Assembly (NCBI RefSeq): GCF_963675165.1
Contig: NC_087378.1
Location: 6,839,573-6,903,572 of the forward strand
DNA from: Halichondria panicea
Lineage: Eukaryota; Porifera; Demospongiae; Suberitida; Halichondriidae
Length of the DNA: 64,000 nucleotides
Reading direction: 5' to 3'
Part shown: one piece after another, positions 33,201-43,700 of the stretch
Layout: the number at the start of each line of letters is the position of its first letter
How positions within the stretch are numbered: the stretch's first letter is position 1
Position numbers and translations under genes: made by a program
The notes under the pieces: model-generated
The model's database searches: none
The model's input: the letters and a program-made list of their open reading frames with translations, nothing else
Told to the model about the DNA's origin: nothing

Positions 33201-34229
33201 CGTGGCTGATTCGATAGAGTGTGTTGGATGGGAACAGATTGAGCAGCTAGCTGGCTGAGCGACGGTGAGTTACTTTGTCGTCCATCTTGAACCAGGTCCC
33301 TCAAAGAAGTGGTAGTTAGTGATTTTCCTACAGTATTAACACCTAAAGGACCCCCTACTGTGACCACCCCATGATGCATAGAAGCTAGGGTACTTAAACT
33401 AGGTCCACTCTTAATAGTACTCTCTGCACAAGGGACAACACAATCTTACCTTACCAGGAGAACGCATTGGATGAAGGGTGCCGGTGAAGAAAACAGTGTA
33501 TGTGGGATAGAAGGGAGAACACAGGTGGAAGGTGGAGGATAAGGGTGAAGTCATGTGGAGAGAAAGATGAATAACTATCTGTTTAGCATTGTACTGCAAG
33601 ACTACCTACCTTCAGCGGTGATCCTAATTGGGACTTGCCCCCTGGCCATGGGTGGGAATCCAGGCGGTGGGCCTGCAGAAAAAAGAAAAACACATACATC
33701 AGCAATCGTGGTGGTGAAATCGTGGTGGTGATAAATCTCCACAAAACATGTGCAAAAAAGCAAGTTGCCGTACCAACAACATCCAGCCTGGGTGTAGCAG
33801 TACTGCTGGTGGTGGCCAGGGGGCTACTCAGTGTAGTAGTGGGTGGGGCCTCAGGGTCTGCCCTCCTGTCCAAGAATGTCTTTAAGGAGGGAATTTCCCT
33901 CGAGTTCCTCTGGTAGATAAACTCGGCTGAAGGAGACAATCACAATAGTATTAACCTCCGTAGCCTACACAATAACCTTTAAACATATAACTAACCTGCA
34001 GTACTTGGTGAGACTGCTACCTCTTCTTCTAGTGACTTCCCATACACATCATCATAGCCGTACTCTGTATTAAAGGGAATTTATCTTCTTATCTTAGAAC
34101 CACACATAATAATTATAGTCAGGAATGCATTCTAATGAATAGGTGAACCTCCTCTGATTCTCGGAAGCTGTCTCATGAACAGTTACCTTCACTGTAGTCC
34201 AGATTTCGAAAGTTCCTGTGTCTTGCCAT
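27242..34229 (-). CDS. HBS1L: HBS1-like translational GTPase (ribosome rescue)
   Basis: Eighteen exons in coding order: 34229-34187, 34064-33996, 33926-33774, 33672-33610, 32289-32172, 31852-31732, 31310-31238, 30951-30870, 30780-30579, 30436-30290, 29597-29523, 29224-29107, 29041-28973, 28920-28816, 28757-28667, 28454-28346, 28146-28046, 27443-27242; 646 residues. The N-terminus ([12 protein letters not shown], then SPSTAAEFIYQR) matches metazoan HBS1L. GTPase motifs: GHVDAGKST near 213, RGITMDVG near 270, DAPGHKDF near 292, NKMD near 355, CSGLTG near 391. Domains 2 and 3 follow to [22 protein letters not shown]1 with Pelota splits stalled ribosomes. The C-terminus runs about 15 residues past the usual end. 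Introns hold a 54-bp minisatellite and a MITE. Confidence 0.93.
29605..30090. repeat. 54-bp minisatellite, nine copies
   Basis: CATGTACATAGCCAGCACCA begins each unit at 29605 and every 54 bases after it. Copies differ at a few positions (AGACTG/AGAGTG, GTACAT/GTATAT). It fills an HBS1 intron. Because 54 is a multiple of 3, long open frames appear on both strands; they are repeat artefacts. Confidence 0.95.
30975..31182. mobile_element. MITE, ACCGTATA family (copy 3)
   Basis: The right end (CATGTACCCGCTATACGGTA) matches the family. TTTCGAGGGTATAAA on the left mirrors TTTATACCCTCAAAA on the right. The left terminal bases are degraded. It lies in an HBS1 intron. Confidence 0.55.
32444..34229 (-). 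CDS. SKI7-like splice isoform of the HBS1 locus
   Basis: The first four HBS1 exons (34229-34187, 34064-33996, 33926-33774, 33672-33610) end in phase 1. An alternative terminal exon, 33423-32444, begins with an acceptor of matching phase (TTGTGCAG/AGAGTACT) and ends at its own stop, giving 435 residues. Its C-terminus, [16 protein letters not shown] followed by KAAF, is the exosome-binding signature of human HBS1L isoform 3 and yeast Ski7 (established knowledge: links exosome to the SKI complex in mRNA decay). The exon also has about ten short SLSxL-type motifs ([27 protein letters not shown]). It has no GTPase domain, as expected for SKI7. That the exon is used as described is inferred from phase and motif. 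Confidence 0.85.
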
Positions 34230-34536
34230 GTTGCCATGTGTTTGGTGTGAGCACGTACCTCTGGGTGAGCATCAGGGCCAAGGGAAAAGGTCGTCGGAAG
34301 AAGCTGCTAGTGAAAAAGGGGAAAGGTCGTCTATAAGGAAACGATTTTTCGATTATAAGGGAATTTCCAGATTTAGGGCCTTATTAGCAAATTATGACAT
34401 CATCGACCACAGTCTCGATTGGGCTACAAGGGGATTTTCCCAAGTAGATCTAGAAGCCTTTACAGATCAACATCAAAGCAAAACCATAGATACTATAAAT
34501 TATCTATGTCAAAACATTCTGTTTGGTAGAAAATGA
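34228..34536 (+). CDS. Possible upstream ORF in the AGO leader
   Basis: A 102-codon frame from ATG 34228 ends in TGA at 34534-34536, overlapping the AGO start codon at 34533 as ATGA. The peptide is charged (RKRFFDYKGISRFRALLANY) and resembles nothing I know. It starts inside the first HBS1 exon on the other strand. It could be a regulatory uORF, a 5' exon of something else, or chance. Translation is not supported by anything beyond length and the overlap. Confidence 0.25.
   Translation: MLPCVWCEHVPLGEHQGQGKRSSEEAASEKGERSSIRKRFFDYKGISRFRALLANYDIIDHSLDWATRGFSQVDLEAFTDQHQSKTIDTINYLCQNILFGRK
34230..34532. promoter_or_regulatory. Divergent upstream region of HBS1 and AGO
   Basis: Only 303 bp separate the two start codons, so both promoters must lie here or inside the first exons. 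No TATA or CCAAT box was identified with confidence. Confidence 0.35.
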
Positions 34537-37500
34537 GTTCTAAAGCTGGAGTACCGCCGAAGGGGAGAGGAAGAGGCCGTGGGAGAGGTCGTGGGAGAGG
34601 CCAAGGACAGCACAGTATCAGACCTGGAACAGAGGTAATGTAGATAGCTAGTGTAGTAATTACTGTTTACTAAATCATGTCTATGTTTTTCTTGCAGTCT
34701 TCTTCTACCAAGTCGCAATCACCCTCTCAGAGACCAGGATCACATCAACAACAGCCGTCACTGTCTAACACTGCTCCTGTACAGAGACAAACACCTACTA
34801 CAGTCCCCCCCAGCCAACTAGGACCCCCTGTGACCATACCTCCTAAGCAGCAACCCGTACCCCCCACCACTGTTCCCCCACAGAACCAAAAAACACAGGC
34901 AAAGTCCACCCTACCTCGTACTGGTCCACAGCAAGAACGGCCATCTCTTGCTACTCCACAAACACCACCAAACTTAGTATCCACGTCAACTCACCCGGAA
35001 GCTACCTCTATGCTTAAATGCACAGCCGCTCCCACTAAGACCACTCAAAGAAGTCCTCAGACTGGTGCAAGCTCCTCATTTCCCGCTGCCTCAACAGGAT
35101 TACCGCCATCGCAAGGACCAAACAACCATGGCAAGAAACAACCACCGGATCGACCCGAGTTTGGAAAGAAGGGAAGACAAATTATGGTCAGAGCAAATTT
35201 TTTTCCTGTTCAACTCCCTCGTCATCTCACGATTCATCAGTACGATGTGTCCATTGCTCCACCATCAAAGTACCCTAAATGGATGTGCAGAAAGATTTTC
35301 GAGTCTATGAAAGCACAGTATTCAGAGTCCGTATTTCAAGGCCAGAAATGTGCATTTGATGGAAACAAGAACATCTATTGCCACAAGATTCTAACATCAG
35401 TTGGCGACAAGAAATTACAATTACAAGTTGAATTATATATCGAGGGAGATTCTAACCCGAGAACATTCAGCGTCACTTTGCAGAAGGTCAACAGTATGCA
35501 CATCGATACGGGACGAATTGAGAGTATTTTGAGAGACGCTACTGAGCAAATGCCACTCATTCAAGCCCTTGATATCATCATGAGGCATCTACCGTCATTG
35601 AAAATGGAGCCAATTGGTCGCTCGTTTTTCTCCCAACCAGCCCACCCCTACAATCTCGGTCAAGGTGTGGAAGTATGGCCAGGCTACTATCAGAGCCTGA
35701 GGCCAACTATGGGATGGAAGTTCAAGCTCAACCTTGACACATCCTCTACGGCTTTCTACACTGAGCAATCTGTTGTCGACTTCATGTGCACACTGCTAAG
35801 AGTAGGGAGAGATGCCACACGAGACCTGACTGAAGAGGACAAGCAGAAGTTTACGATAAGAGAGCTGACAGACAGTGACCGCAAACGATTAGACAGAGAT
35901 ATCAAGGGGCTAAAAATCGAAGTCACTCATTTGCCATACCCTCGCAAGTACAAGGTACTGAGTGTGACTCGCAGCTCGGCAGAGAATCAAACCTTTCCTC
36001 TGGACAATGGAACGACGAGCACTGTAGCCAAATATTTCCGAGAACATAAGAGCATAATTCTCAAGTATCCACACTTACCTTGTCTTCATGTTGGTCAGAA
36101 GAGTAGAAACGTCTACATTCCTCTTGAACTTTGTAAACTTGTCGGAGGTCAACGTTGTACGAGGAAGATGAACGAAATACAGACAGCCAATATGATTAAA
36201 GCAGTCACCAAACCAGCTGATGTCCGAGAACGAGAAATCAATGAGAAATTTCGAGACTCTGGTATCGCTAAAGACCCAATACTCAAAGATTTTGGAATCA
36301 CAGTTAGCGATCGTATGGTGACAATACCAGCCCGAGTGCTTGATTCACCCTCTCTCAAGTACAACGGTAAACAGACGGTCAAGCCACCCGGTGACAAAGG
36401 AGCTTGGGAAATGAGAGGTGAAAAATTCTATCAAGGTGCCACTGTGAATGGATACGCTGTTTTGGTCTTGTCCAAATTCGTCAAGGATTTTGAAGTCGAC
36501 AAGTTCACTAGTATGCTCGAAAAAGCAGGCAGAGAGAGAGGAATGACTTTCAATGGAAGAAAAATAGTAAAATTCCACAATCCATTTGGACGAGGGGCTG
36601 CTTCTATCGAAACCATTTTTACTGAACTTAAAACTCAAGTCAACCTCATCGTTGCTATCATTGACAAGGGAGGCACTTTGTACAGCGAGGTGAAACTTAT
36701 TGGTGATACTACAGAGGCTGGAGTTGCTACTCAGTGTGTGCTGTCAAACACAGTGCAAAGAAAATGTAACCCAGCCACCTTAGGAAACATCTGCCTCAAA
36801 ATCAACCCAAAACTTGGAGGAGTCAACAACATCATTGATCCTTTCTCAAGGCCACCCATTTTTCGAACTGATCGTGTGATTGTGTTTGGAGCAGATGTCA
36901 CTCATCCCAAAGCCGGAGATACCACCACCCCATCTATTGCTGCTGTGGTAGCAAGTATGGACCTCACTGCTAGCAAATTCAAGGGAAAACACCATGTTCA
37001 AAAACATAGACAGGAAATTATTGCTGAGCTGAAAAAAATGACAAAAGAACTTTTGATTGATTTTTATCGAGCAAATGGAAAAATCAAACCTTCTTGTATC
37101 ATCTTCTATCGTGATGGAGTCAGTGAAGGCCAGTTCGATCAAGTCCGTATCAATGAGATTGCAGCCATACAGCAAGCATGCACAGAACTGGGAAGTGGCT
37201 ACGAGCCTAAAATCACCTTCATTGTGTGTCAGAAACGGCATCACACTCGACTCTTCCCAGTAGACCGCAAAGATGCTGGGAAAGGCAATAACGTCCCTCC
37301 TGGTACGATTGTCGAGAAAGAAATCACCCACTCCAACGAGTTCGATTTCTACCTCTGTTCCCATGCCGCCATCCAAGGCACCAGCCGTCCATGCCATTAT
37401 CACGTACTGTGGGACGATAACAACTTTACTTCTGACGATCTTCAGATCCTCTCCTACCAACTATGCCACACTTTCTGGCGCTGCAACAGGAGTGTTTCCT

Positions 37501-37682
37501 ATCCAGCCCCGGCTTATTACGCCCATCGTGCAGCTGCTCATGCTCGAGTGTTGTATCAAGCCAACGAGGACAGGTGGTCGAGTGACGGAGGCAGTATGGC
37601 CAGTGGGAGCGTTGATATGGATACCATGGATAAAGATATTACTATCCACATCGACAGAAGTGGGGACATGTACTTTATGTAA
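34533..37682 (+). CDS. AGO: Argonaute, AGO clade, slicer-type
   Basis: Two exons: 34533-34634 and 34698-37682; 1028 residues. The N-terminus has an Arg-Gly run (KGRGRGRGRGRGRG) and then a Pro/Gln/Ser-rich tract to about 180. An N domain and linker begin near 193 (RANFFPVQLPRHLTI), PAZ is at about 385-535 (YPHLPCLHVGQKSRNVYIP), MID at about 540-680, PIWI at about 683-1005. The catalytic tetrad is complete: D767 (FGADVTHP), E807 (HRQEIIAEL), D840 (FYRDGVSEGQ) and H977 (PAPAYYAH). Spacings (40, 33, 137) match human AGO2 (40, 32, 138), so target cleavage is expected. The sequence is AGO rather than PIWI clade. It binds small RNAs for silencing. Nearly the whole protein lies in one 3-kb exon, in contrast to its neighbours. 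Confidence 0.95.
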
Positions 37683-37946
37683 GGACACTGTGTAACTGTA
37701 GGTATGTTAGTGTAATTGTGCTCATCACTATTGTTTCATTTATCTTTCATTCAACGTGTGTGATGCTCATTGAAACTGAAGGCAAATTGTAGTGTAATTG
37801 TTTCATCAGGTGTCACATTCTTGTTTAAATATGTCATTACTTTTATTTCACAAAAAGTATGCAGCTTTGTTGATAAAAAATGTATTGAGTGAACGTGCAT
37901 GAAGGAAACGAAGGAAGGGATGGGAATTAACCCTAATAACAGTTTG

Positions 37947-40506
37947 TCATGCATGACATTCTTCTTGGTTACTTTGTATTGGGAGGTCATATGCATCTGG
38001 CAGTTCTGCAGAGTATAAAGGAAGAGAGTTAAATTGTACGTTGAGTGAGCATTGGCTGCATGCACAGCTATTTATAAAACAATAACAAAGCTTCAGAGCA
38101 ACGTGCACATGCATGTATAAATGTGTACGATTGCAGTATACCTGACTGGACTTCTGTCAGACCTCCTATGTCTGAATCAGGGGGGACATGTACAGTCGGG
38201 AAGGTTTTGTAGGTACTTCTCAAAGCAGGCCTACCACCTAAGGGGAGAAAAATGTATTGTATATGCAAGTGGAAGCTTCGATCCTTACTTGATGTGACAG
38301 TGATGGGACTGATTGCTTTACCCTCTTCTGCTCGTGCGCATAAATTGGTGATACAAATATTTACAGCCAGAGTAAAATATACTCACCTTTAAATAGTAAC
38401 TTTTCTCTCTCAGCTTCTCTTCTCTGTCTTTGTAGCCTCTTCCGAGACGGTTCATTCCGCCGTGCTCGATATTTGTAGCCCAGTACAACAATAATTATGA
38501 CGAGTAGTGCAACAATCAGTAACACCACTCCACCAGATATGTAAATATCCAGACTAAGCAGATTGGGTGGTTGTTGATTCACTACTCTGATGTGAACTGT
38601 TGTGTACGGCTCATTGAGATCATTGGGATCAGAGAAACAGAATATTTTACCACTGTCATTAAAGGAAACTGTCGTATTTTCTCGACTCTGAATTGAGAGG
38701 TTGACAATACTGGGGCATCTTTCCCATGATGCGCTCACATAGAAGTGGTCATTGTTGGTAAATTGAGCGTAACAGATTTCATTGCACATAGCGCAGTTAG
38801 AATAATTCCCAGCAATAACTTCTTTAAAGGTGGTGTTCGGGTTGTTTGTGAAGCACAGATTCTGTTTAGGACGAGTATCATATCCAAATCCAGTTCGACA
38901 GGCTCTGGTAAGTCCCTCTGGTACTGTTTCACCAACCGTTATGTTGAAATACACATCATTATTGGTTAGATCTTTTGGAAATTTAGCGCCTGAAATAACA
39001 AAACGATAAGTCAGCACTATATAATATTAGTTGCTTGCTTGGACTCACAGTTTTGAGTGAGGTTGGTGAGACTACTGTTGCTTCCAAATGCATTGCTGAC
39101 CTCAGCTCTGTATGTGCCATCCAATGACTGCTTCGCTCTAGGAAAGAGCGTGATTGTCGATTTCTGTATGAAGAGACAATTAACTCATTATCAAGCGAGA
39201 TATAATTAGACTCTATTGGATTCATTACTTACGGTTGATGTAGTGTGGATTCCAATACAATGATGATGCATTGTTTCATTATTAGTGCTCGGACAATTCA
39301 GAACGGCTTTATTCACAAACCAACGCACAGTTACTGGTCCAACACTTTTGTAAGTCACTGTTAGATTGACTATTTGGTCAACGTACAAAATGGGGGAAGT
39401 TTCACATCTGTTTCGCAAACATGGTGGAGAGCAGATGTTAGGAATGTTAGGGTAGTTTAAGATATCCGTTAGTTGTGGGGGAGCTATATAATAGTGAAAG
39501 GAAAAAAAAAACATCAATCAGATCATCTAGTTAGCACATAGAATTTTCCCCAATTGATATTGTTTAGGTGAAGTTGTAAATATTATGCTTTTAGAAAGTG
39601 AGAACACTGTAAACTGCTCAGAGGGATTTGCCTAACAAACCAAAAGATTACCACCAAAAGATTAACACAAAGATAAAACCAGAACCAGTCATAAATAACT
39701 AAATTCATGCTTTTAGAAAGTGAGATCACTGCTAACTGCTCACAAGGGATTTGTCTAACGAACCAAAGATTATCACAAAGATGACGTCACGAATCAGAAC
39801 CAAAAGTTCTCATTTTAAGGCCTCACTTTATGCCTGCCATGACATCCAAGAAACCTATTAATTATCTCTAATTATATACGGATTCTCTTGAGTACAACCA
39901 TGGATGCATACACCTGCTGGGCACATAGCAAATGCAAAGCAACTGCATATTATAAATACCAGAAGCAACTAATGGCAAGCAACTCTCTGAAGGGCCACGT
40001 CACTACACTAAATTCACATCGAATTTATGCGTTGCCATCACAGAGTAACAGCTGACCTAGAATGGTGACGTTCACTTTCTTAGTAACAGTTTCAGATTCG
40101 ATGCAGTAATAATATCCACTGTCATCGTTTGAGAGCCGTCCCTGATAACCTTGCACACTGCAATAGCGATTTGCACTACTAGGGCAAATGCTGACATTGT
40201 GGTTGCGTAGTGTGTGATTCCATTTCACTACTTGTTTGATCACTCCTGGACAGTACAGTACCAACATGGAGGAGTTGTAGGGCACCTCACAAATCTCATC
40301 AGTGATAGCTGGAGAGAAAATAAAGAATTGATGGTCCCACTACCAAAATAGCTAGCTAGCTCTAGATGTAGTATTACTAATAACAGGAGTGCTCATGCTA
40401 ATAACTTACAGCAGTTGAAAGCAGTACCCAGATCATTGCTGGCTAGTGCTGGTGATACAGCGAGGGCGATGCAGGTAATAATCAGTAGCTGGAGCTTGTT
40501 CTCCAT
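37947..40506 (-). CDS. Immunoglobulin-domain single-pass receptor
   Basis: Eight exons in coding order: 40506-40410, 40308-40057, 39483-39233, 39163-39049, 38989-38387, 38327-38289, 38237-38142, 38005-37947; 503 residues. Signal peptide about 1-23. Residues 33-116 are an Ig-like domain with the diagnostic DDSGYYYC. Residues 117-238 form a second Ig-like domain over two exons (VRWFVNK, DGTYRAEVSNAFGS). Residues 240-395 are a Cys-rich extension of unknown type with many N-glycosylation sites. The membrane helix is at about 398-422 (VVLLIVALLVIIIVVLGY). A basic tail follows with TYKTFPTV and AYDLPI; YDxP fits the Crk SH2 consensus (inference). Family not named. The ligand is unknown. Confidence 0.75.
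39585..39792. repeat. Imperfect direct duplication in an intron of the Ig receptor
   Basis: ATGCTTTTAGAAAGTGAGA at 39588 and again at 39708, each followed by CACTG..AACTGCTCA and GGGATTTG. The unit is about 120 bp, present twice. Confidence 0.7.
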
Positions 40507-40726
40507 ATCGCAAATGGACTGATCGGCCAAGGAACAAAAGCAAGAAAGCAGACTGTCTAGTATCTAACTTTTATATCAGCACTATAATGATATTCATAGA
40601 TTGTAAAAGATAATTTACTTGGGGAAATCCCTCGGATTCCACATATTACCTCATTGTTCCAGTTGGCGGCCAAGTTTGAGTCAAGATCTAGCAAGCCTCC
40701 TAGCTAGCTAGCTAGCTAATGTAGCC
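40507..40726. promoter_or_regulatory. Divergent upstream region of the Ig receptor and microcephalin
   Basis: 220 bp between opposite start codons, with a TAGCTAGC run at 40700-40718. No core promoter motif is certain. Confidence 0.35.
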
Positions 40727-43700
40727 ATGGACCAAGATATGCAAGACGAGACTCCTTTGCTAATTCGACACCCTCTCCAACATAACCAGAAAGCTGTGAC
40801 TCCAATTGTCCTAGTAAACAGTCCAGGTACAACTTTAATACTTCTATGCTCTATCCAATGAGAGAGCAGTGATCTATATAAAAGTATATGCACCCTCCCA
40901 GAGGCTGATGCTCGTAGCGATGGTAGCGACTCTGACACTGACCTGGAGGTGATGAGTGTGGGCTCCGTTGCCGAGGGCGAGGCTGTGGGGGGTGTAGACG
41001 ATGATGACAACACCCCAGACACCCAGCAGGTTGATCCAAGACCTCTCGCAGGTACGTGTATTTTAATATGAGCGTATTGTTGGAGTCGTGTACATATAGT
41101 TTTAATACAATCCCTACCCCCAGCCCCCATAGACCTAATAATATAGTACGTCTCTGCTTTAATGCTAGATCTAGTCGTTCATTAGCTCTGTGAGTTTTGC
41201 TACTACAGTTTGATTTTGATTGTCATTCCCAAGTGGTGAAACTGATTGCTGCTTTACTGCTAGTCTGGTTGCACAGGTCTGATAGTGTTTGTTGAGGTGA
41301 GGTCTGGTACTGACAGCTGTGAGAACAGACAGGCGGCCATTGCCCATCAACTTGAGCTACTGGGTGCCACTGTGACTCAGAGAATCACCAGGGATGTCAC
41401 CCATATGGTGTGTACACATGTAGCACATTTATACGGTTGATTAACACACACCTAATGAGGCAGCATAGCATGCACAGTACATGTAGCATGCACAGTACAT
41501 GTACATTGTGAGATGGGAAGCTTGATCTGAAACACAACATGTTGGGCGTGAAAACTCTTCTGCCAGCTCCTTAGGACTTTCAGCGTGTCATAAATTATAC
41601 GGTTTTTTTTCGGGCATTCAGTGTTATCGTTACAGTTGTTGTGTGTTAATCATAATGTGCTCCTTCCCCAGGTCTTCAAGGATGGCAAACAGAGCACTAA
41701 AGAAAAGGCGGAGAAGAAAGGCATTTACCTCGTCTCGCCTCTCTGGCTTGATGCGTGAGTCATCTGTGAGACACGTGCAATAGAGCTACAGATGCATGAT
41801 TTATGCAGTCCCTCCAAACTGAAGGGTTTTGAATAATTCCACTCCACCCCCCCACAGGTGCAAGCGGGCTAATGATCGAGTGTCTGAAGCCAAGTACCCT
41901 GTGTTGTGCAAGGACGGCAGTGACTCACCCATGGTACTGGGCAGGATCAAGAGGATGAAGTCCATGCAACCTAAACCACTCGTGGAGGAAATTACTAGGT
42001 CCCTCGGTAAGCTCGCAGTTATAAAGGTTCTGTTCTGAGTCCAATGTAGGCCATCAGTAGATTATGATGCTAAAGCTATGTAATTAGATCTGTAGGCCAT
42101 CTTACATCAATGAATAGCTCCTACAGTATGAATTGTACAACTAATAGACTATTTTCCCAGCCTTAATTGTGTTTTACAAGTAGCAGCGCAGATCCTTCTT
42201 GTGATTGTGCACAATGTGTCGAAAAGTTGTTTCCCACGATCTCCAATTGTTGCCACCTCTATCTTAGTTATTGAACGCTCACGTATGAACGCAGTGTACT
42301 GTATGTGCTCACAACAAATAATGATTCCTTCCCTCTACAGAACGCTCACGAAAACGTCACAGAACCAACACACCTATTAAAGCCACCCCTGTTCACCAGA
42401 GACCAACTCAACGAAACTGTAGCACCGATGAGGACAACTATGAATTACCCGAGATAAGACTTCCCGGAACACCACTCTCAAAACTGAGAAACACGGTATC
42501 AACTCCTGAGGGATCACCAAACTTATTTGAAAAAGGGTTCACACACAAAAAAACACCAAATGCACACACTCCTGCGACTGGTACAGGATCAACAGAGGCA
42601 AATACGAAAAGTACACCATCATCTGCAAGTGGTACAGGATCAACAAAGGCAAATACGAAAAGTACACTATCATCTGCAAGTGGTACAGGATCAACAGAGG
42701 CAAATATGAAAAGTACACCTTTGACTGGTACAGGATCAACAGACACAAATACGAAAAATACATCATCATCTTCCATGGTTAAAGGGTCATCAAGAAAGAA
42801 TGTAACAACTGCTGATTGTGGCAAAGTATCATCAAAGAAGAAAACTAAGAGTGATCCTCAATCCAAGAAGCAGCACCAACCAACAGCAAAAGCCACTGAT
42901 GACCCTGCTAAGAAAACTGGAAAGAGGTCTCATCCCTCCAACAGTGAGAATGATAGCACCCCCACCAGTGAGTAGTTGCATACAGCAGCTAGGCAGTTAC
43001 ATAGGGAAGGGGGATCAGGTGGCATATACGGCACCGGATGTGGAAACGCCCTAATTTTTGTTATTTTCTCTAAGCTAACCCGAACCCCTCCCCCTTCAAA
43101 ATTACATCCGGTGCCGTATATGCCACCTGACCCGGGAAGGGAGGACAACCATGTAGCTAGTATAAATGAAGTGTAATCTAATTGACAATTTATTCTGTCG
43201 TTACAGTTGTTGCCAAGACAACAAAGGATCCCCTACAGCCTATTAAAGTCAACCAGAAGGCGAGTTCTTTAAACCTCAGTCACGTCCCAATGGAGGCTCC
43301 TTCATTCCTTCTTGTTGCTATTGCTTTTAAGCACTCATGTTAATTCACTCTCATTGTCTCCGTTATAGGCTGAAGATGAGGTTGCTCCCAAACCAAAGAA
43401 GAAGAAAGTGAGGATACAGAGAAGGTCGTTTGAGAAGCAGCTACCCACTCTTGTACTCACCAGTGTGCATACAAGGTCAGTTATCATCTGACTCTGTGTG
43501 TACATGTAGCTATACATCTTCCATATCTAGGAAGACATACTTATTTTGCCTGGGGATGTTTTCTTAATTAATGAACTCATGTAGCTTACACGTTAGGTAT
43601 TGCCTAAGCAGGGCAACCCTTGTAAAGCTTCATGATAAAGATGTACCGTATAGCGCGAAATTTTCGAGGCACTTATATTTCGTGGAATGGCCTCTAAAAA

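Noticed and set aside
32444-33379. A separate single-exon gene on the minus strand
   Set aside because: The frame extends upstream to a splice acceptor in the same phase as the shared HBS1 N-terminal exons and carries the SKI7 motif, so it is better read as an alternative terminal exon.
36846-37460. A 204-codon antisense frame in the Argonaute gene
   Set aside because: A shadow of the PIWI-domain codons; no domain or splice context.
34533-37682. PIWI-clade identity for the Argonaute, suggested by the Arg-Gly N-terminus
   Set aside because: PAZ and PIWI sequences (YPHLPCLHVGQ, YRDGVSEGQF, AYYAH) follow the AGO clade closely.
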